A stretch of DNA of 9,706 bases from Thermoplasmatota archaeon (GTDB lineage: Bacteria > Pseudomonadota > Gammaproteobacteria > Burkholderiales > Thiobacillaceae): positions 8,888 through 18,593 of the forward strand of contig JAMCVR010000052.1 of assembly GCA_023475455.1 (NCBI GenBank), in the 5' to 3' direction. Positions 7,342 through 9,706 of the stretch are shown here, in pieces. The notes beneath the pieces were generated by a model. The model was not told the DNA's origin. It did not search any database and saw only the letters and a program-made list of their open reading frames with translations. The translations under genes and the position numbers were made by a program. Within the stretch, counting starts at the first letter, position 1; every line of letters starts with the position of its first letter.

Positions 7342-7433
7342 GGTTTTACCTTTCTTTTGGGCAAGTTCCCTTTTGAGTCTGGCATATTATTAAAACGATG
7401 CCAGCACCTTAGGCGCCTGTCGGAGACCGTTCG
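7342..7433. promoter_or_regulatory. Divergent promoter region between the pncA-pncB operon and the PRPP synthetase gene
   Basis: This 92-bp AT-rich spacer (in a GC-rich window) separates oppositely transcribed genes, so it should hold promoters for both. On the plus strand TATTAT (7385-7390) matches the -10 consensus at 5 of 6 positions, 43 nt before the PRPP synthetase ATG. On the minus strand TAATAT (7389-7384) or TTTAAT (7394-7389) could serve the operon. I found no good -35 match for either direction, so an activator or alternative sigma factor is possible. GGAG at 7422-7425 is the plus-strand ribosome binding site. An 8-bp palindrome AGGCGCCT lies at 7411-7418. Confidence 0.55.
7379..7404. 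promoter_or_regulatory. Inverted repeat, candidate operator
   Basis: Perfect 7-bp arms CTGGCAT (7379-7385) and ATGCCAG (7398-7404) flank a 12-bp AT-rich core that contains the best -10-like hexamers in both directions. The placement would let one dimeric regulator control both transcripts. Niacin/NAD regulators such as NrtR or NiaR are a natural idea from the genes, but I do not recognise a known consensus. No poly-T tract follows, so a terminator is unlikely. Confidence 0.45.
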
Positions 7434-8420
7434 ATGACCCGGGAAGAACCCTGCCTGTTCGCACTTGACGCCAGCCGCGCCTACGGCGAACGGGTGGCGG
7501 CAGCGCTGGGGATCACGCTCTCCAGCCACGAGGAACGCGAATTCGAGGACGGCGAGCACAAGGCGCGGCCGCTGGAAAACGTGCGCGGCCGGGACGTGTA
7601 CGTAATCCACTCGCTCTACGGCGAGCCGGGCATCAGCGCCAACGACAAGCTGGTCCGCCTGCTGTTCTTCATCGGCGCCCTGAAGGACGCCTCGGCCGCC
7701 CGGGTCACCGCCGTCTGCCCCTATCTGGCCTATTCCCGCAAGGACCGCCGGACCAAGCCGCGCGACCCGGTCGGCAGCCGCTATGTCGCCCAGCTGTTCG
7801 AGGCGGTGGGCACCAACCGGATGGTGACCCTGGACGTGCACAACCTGGCCGCCTACCAGAATGCCTTCCGCATTCCGGCCGAGCATCTGGAAGCCCGCGG
7901 CCTGTTCGTCGCCTGGTTCGCGGCACGGCTGCAGGACGAAGACATCGTGGTGGTGTCGCCGGACGCGGGCGGGGTCAAGCGGGCGGATGCCTTTCGCGAT
8001 TCCCTCGCCCGTGCGCTCGGCCGTCCCGTCGGTTCAGCCTTCATGGAAAAGCGCCGCAGCGGGGGCGTGGTGTCCGGCGAGGCGGTGGTCGGCGAGATCG
8101 GCGGCAGGACCGCGATCATCATCGACGACCTCGTCAGCAGCGGCACCACTCTGGCGCGGGCGGCCGCCGCCTGCAAAACGCTGGGGGCGAAGCGGGTGTT
8201 CGCCGCAGCCAGCCACGGCGTGTTTGCCGGCGCGGCGGCCGAGGTGCTGGCCGATCCGGCCCTGGAAAAAGTGCTGGTCGCCGACACGATTCCGCCGTTC
8301 CGGCTGCCGTCGGCGTTGCTGCAAAGCCGGGTCGAGGTGCTGGAAACGGCGCCGCTCTTCGCCGAGGCCATCCGCCGCCTGCACGGCGGCGGTTCGCTGG
8401 TCGAGCTGCTGCAGGACTGA
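7434..8420 (+). CDS. Ribose-phosphate pyrophosphokinase (PRPP synthetase) paralogue
   Basis: Makes PRPP from ribose 5-phosphate and ATP in the cytoplasm. The 328-residue product has the family elements in order: [10 protein letters not shown] (37-46), the ATP-loop region [14 protein letters not shown] (100-113), the metal-binding [13 protein letters not shown] (133-145), [13 protein letters not shown] (175-187), EKRRSGG with the likely catalytic Lys206 (205-211), and the PRPP loop [12 protein letters not shown] (229-240). The PRPP loop and the SPDAGG motif differ from housekeeping Prs (DDMIDTGGTL and SPDVGG types). It is therefore probably a divergent paralogue rather than the main prs, hence no symbol. 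The start has GGAG 8 nt upstream. It is divergent from the pncA-pncB operon, whose PncB consumes PRPP. The stop lies 3 bp from the stop of the convergent kinase-like gene. Confidence 0.9.
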   Translation: MTREEPCLFALDASRAYGERVAAALGITLSSHEEREFEDGEHKARPLENVRGRDVYVIHSLYGEPGISANDKLVRLLFFIGALKDASAARVTAVCPYLAYSRKDRRTKPRDPVGSRYVAQLFEAVGTNRMVTLDVHNLAAYQNAFRIPAEHLEARGLFVAWFAARLQDEDIVVVSPDAGGVKRADAFRDSLARALGRPVGSAFMEKRRSGGVVSGEAVVGEIGGRTAIIIDDLVSSGTTLARAAAACKTLGAKRVFAAASHGVFAGAAAEVLADPALEKVLVADTIPPFRLPSALLQSRVEVLETAPLFAEAIRRLHGGGSLVELLQD

Positions 8421-8423
8421 GCG

Positions 8424-9476
8424 TCAGCTTGCTGCCGAATCGGCATGCCGCTGCGCAAGTTCGAGATAATCCCCGGCCGTTGCGATCCATTTGCCCGGCG
8501 GATGCCTGCCGTCGTCGCGCAGGTGCCAGAGGGCAAGCTTGGCGCGCAGCACCGCCCGGCAGCTCTGATAGAAATGAATCAGCGCCTCGGGCGGGGCGTC
8601 GCCGCTCGCCTCGCGATACGCTTCCAGCAGCCAGCGCCCCACCTGCGGCGCGTGCAGCCGCTCGCATTCCAGCGCCAGGTAGCCCAGTTCGTCGGCCGGA
8701 TCGAGGATGCGGAATTCGCGCCTGAACTCCAGGCAATCGATGACGACCGGCTCCGCAAGCAGACACACGTGCTCCGGCCGCAGGTCGCCGTGGCCCTCGA
8801 CGATGCGGCCCTGCCGCACGCGAGAATCGAGCAGTTCGGCGTGGCTTTGCAGGAAACTCAACTGGAGGTGGGCGAGGCGTTCCAGTAGCCCGGGGGCGAG
8901 GCCGAATTCAGGGCTGGCCAGTTCGTGCAGGTTGTCCTCGATCCGCCCGGCCAGGCCTTGCCGATAGGCCTCGGGCGTGATGGCCTCTGCAGCCGCCTCA
9001 GCATAGAAACAGGCCAGCCGGCGGGCCAGACGACCGATTTCCGCCTGTTCGACAGCCCCGCGGCGCAGCAGGCGATCGAGCATGCGATCCGCCGGCAGCC
9101 GCCGCATCCGCACCAGCCAGTCCACCGTCTCCCCCGCCCCGCCCAGGCTCATTCGACCATCAGCGCCCAGCACCAGCGGAATCACGCCGAGGTAGACGTC
9201 GGCGGCCAGACGCCGGTTGAGCCGCGCCTCCTCCTCGCAGTCCAGGCGCCGCGCCTCGACCGTGCTGAAGTCGAGGTAGGCGTAGCGCACCGGCTTCTTC
9301 AGCTTATAGGCATGGGTGTCGGTGAGGAAGACCCAGGACATGTGGGTTTCCAGCGCTTCCACCCGCGCGGGCGCCTCAGGATAGGCGTCCGGCCGCTTGA
9401 GGAAACCGAGCTTGGCCTCGAGGGCGGCAGCCAGCCCTGGCCGGGGTAAAGCGTGTGGGGGGTGGCTGGTGTTCAT
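8424..9476 (-). CDS. Aminoglycoside-phosphotransferase-like kinase (COG2187 type), stand-alone
   Basis: Protein of 350 residues with an aminoglycoside phosphotransferase/kinase fold. Visible elements are THMSWVFLTDTHAYKLKKPV (44-63), with the likely ATP-contacting lysine in YKLKKP; the catalytic loop EGHGDLRPEHV (227-237), with Asp231 as probable base; and the metal-binding Asp247 in VVIDCLEF (244-251). These patterns match the COG2187 family, in which a kinase-like domain is often followed by a P-loop nucleotide-binding domain; here that second domain is absent. The substrate is unknown and drug resistance should not be assumed. The ATG at 9476 is preferred over an extension to 9590 because homology-like sequence begins after it; GGAAGG lies very close to the ATG (2 nt), so the exact start is moderately certain. 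It converges with the PRPP synthetase gene with no visible terminator between. Confidence 0.82.
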   Translation of the reverse strand: MNTSHPPHALPRPGLAAALEAKLGFLKRPDAYPEAPARVEALETHMSWVFLTDTHAYKLKKPVRYAYLDFSTVEARRLDCEEEARLNRRLAADVYLGVIPLVLGADGRMSLGGAGETVDWLVRMRRLPADRMLDRLLRRGAVEQAEIGRLARRLACFYAEAAAEAITPEAYRQGLAGRIEDNLHELASPEFGLAPGLLERLAHLQLSFLQSHAELLDSRVRQGRIVEGHGDLRPEHVCLLAEPVVIDCLEFRREFRILDPADELGYLALECERLHAPQVGRWLLEAYREASGDAPPEALIHFYQSCRAVLRAKLALWHLRDDGRHPPGKWIATAGDYLELAQRHADSAAS

Positions 9477-9626
9477 CGCCTTCCGCTTGATGTCCGTTGA
9501 TTTCAATCTCGCGCTACGCTCGATACATGGCGCGAAACCGGAAAACCATCTGCTATACCTTGATATAGGCGGTGAGATTGAAAAATTCACGATCCGAGCC
9601 TATGCCCCCAGACAAACAGGACAGCC
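9477..9626. promoter_or_regulatory. Divergent intergenic region upstream of the kinase-like gene and the right-edge gene
   Basis: A 150-bp spacer between divergent starts. A weak plus-strand promoter can be drawn: TTGAAA (9578-9583), 17 bp, then TATGCC (9601-9606), shortly before AGGA (9618-9621) and the ATG at 9627. On the minus strand TATATC/TATAGC hexamers occur around 9553-9567 without a convincing -35. A short inverted repeat CTATA/TATAG (9553-9557, 9564-9568) overlaps them. All promoter calls here are weak. Confidence 0.4.
9501..9583. repeat. 10-bp inverted repeat with 63-bp separation
   Basis: Arms TTTCAATCTC (9501-9510) and GAGATTGAAA (9574-9583) are exact reverse complements. Both lie in the divergent spacer; the right arm overlaps the possible plus-strand -35. 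This could be a pair of oppositely oriented regulator half-sites serving the two divergent genes. Confidence 0.6.
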
Positions 9627-9706
9627 ATGATCCGTAATTCCATCGATGTCGCCAGCCGCGTCAGCCCACAACTGTCGGCGCTGCTCAGCAGCCGGGTCAA
9701 CAATCC
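9627..9706 (+). CDS. Unidentified gene, N-terminal fragment (runs off right edge)
   Basis: An ATG with AGGA (9618-9621) 5 nt upstream opens a frame that stays open to the window end (26 complete codons), beginning MIRNSIDVASRVSPQLSALL. There is no recognisable motif in so short a piece, and it does not look like a signal peptide. Its divergent position relative to the kinase-like gene and the good ribosome binding site support a real start. Function unknown. Confidence 0.5.
   Translation, partial: MIRNSIDVASRVSPQLSALLSSRVNN

Noticed and set aside
7254..7886. Minus-strand frame of 210 codons overlapping the start of the PRPP synthetase gene
   Set aside because: It is antisense to a gene with clear PRPP synthetase motifs and crosses the divergent promoter region.
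8433..8445. Palindrome TGCCGAATCGGCA as a possible terminator between the convergent genes
   Set aside because: It has a one-base loop and no T tract, and it lies inside the kinase-like coding region; it cannot form a normal terminator hairpin.
9477..9590. Longer N-terminus for the kinase-like protein
   Set aside because: The extra 38 residues cover the divergent intergenic region and resemble no part of the family.

Overview
This is a high-GC bacterial window with tightly packed genes. The gene families, ATGA start/stop overlaps and codon bias suggest a proteobacterium, most likely a betaproteobacterium or a related sulfur or environmental lineage. That placement is inference, because there is no rRNA or other marker gene here. 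Most of the window is one long minus-strand operon. Read in its transcription direction (right to left), it runs: a 56-residue unknown protein (7341 to 7171), nicotinamidase pncA (7121 to 6507), nicotinate phosphoribosyltransferase pncB (6510 to 5152), a Lon-type AAA+ protease of the LonB-like family (4577 to 2163), a two-domain universal stress protein (1197 to 358), and the start of an Hsp70/DnaK-like chaperone (335, running off the left edge).

Divergent from this operon, across a 92-bp AT-rich spacer, is a plus-strand PRPP synthetase paralogue (7434-8420). The metabolic fit is direct. PncA turns nicotinamide into nicotinate. PncB joins nicotinate to PRPP to give nicotinate mononucleotide, the NAD precursor. 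The divergent gene makes PRPP. The second half of the operon is proteostasis and stress functions (protease, Usp, Hsp70). The locus therefore reads as an NAD-salvage plus protein-quality-control stress module. A 7-bp-arm inverted repeat sits over the AT-rich promoter core of the divergent spacer and is a candidate operator for both directions.

The most unusual structural feature is a pair of separate, near-perfect tandem duplications, each spanning a gene-gene junction of the operon. One has a 973-bp period (643-1622 and 1616-2595, overlapping by the 7-bp junction CAGCAGC, with one mismatch seen). The other has a 578-bp period (4475-5057 and 5053-5635, overlapping by the 5-bp junction CTTCG, with no mismatch seen). 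Each leaves both parent genes intact and adds an in-frame chimeric ORF between them: Usp N-terminus fused to Lon C-terminus (2170 to 1190), and Lon N-terminus fused to PncB C-terminus (5155 to 4574). All start/stop overlaps are preserved, so the operon would still be translationally coupled. These may be genuine recent duplications or local assembly errors; the sequence alone cannot decide.

On the right, a minus-strand aminoglycoside-phosphotransferase-like kinase (9476 to 8424) converges on the PRPP synthetase with a 3-bp gap. A 150-bp divergent spacer carrying a 10-bp exact inverted repeat separates it from an unidentified plus-strand gene (9627 to the right edge). No tRNA, rRNA, CRISPR array, insertion sequence or phage gene was recognised.
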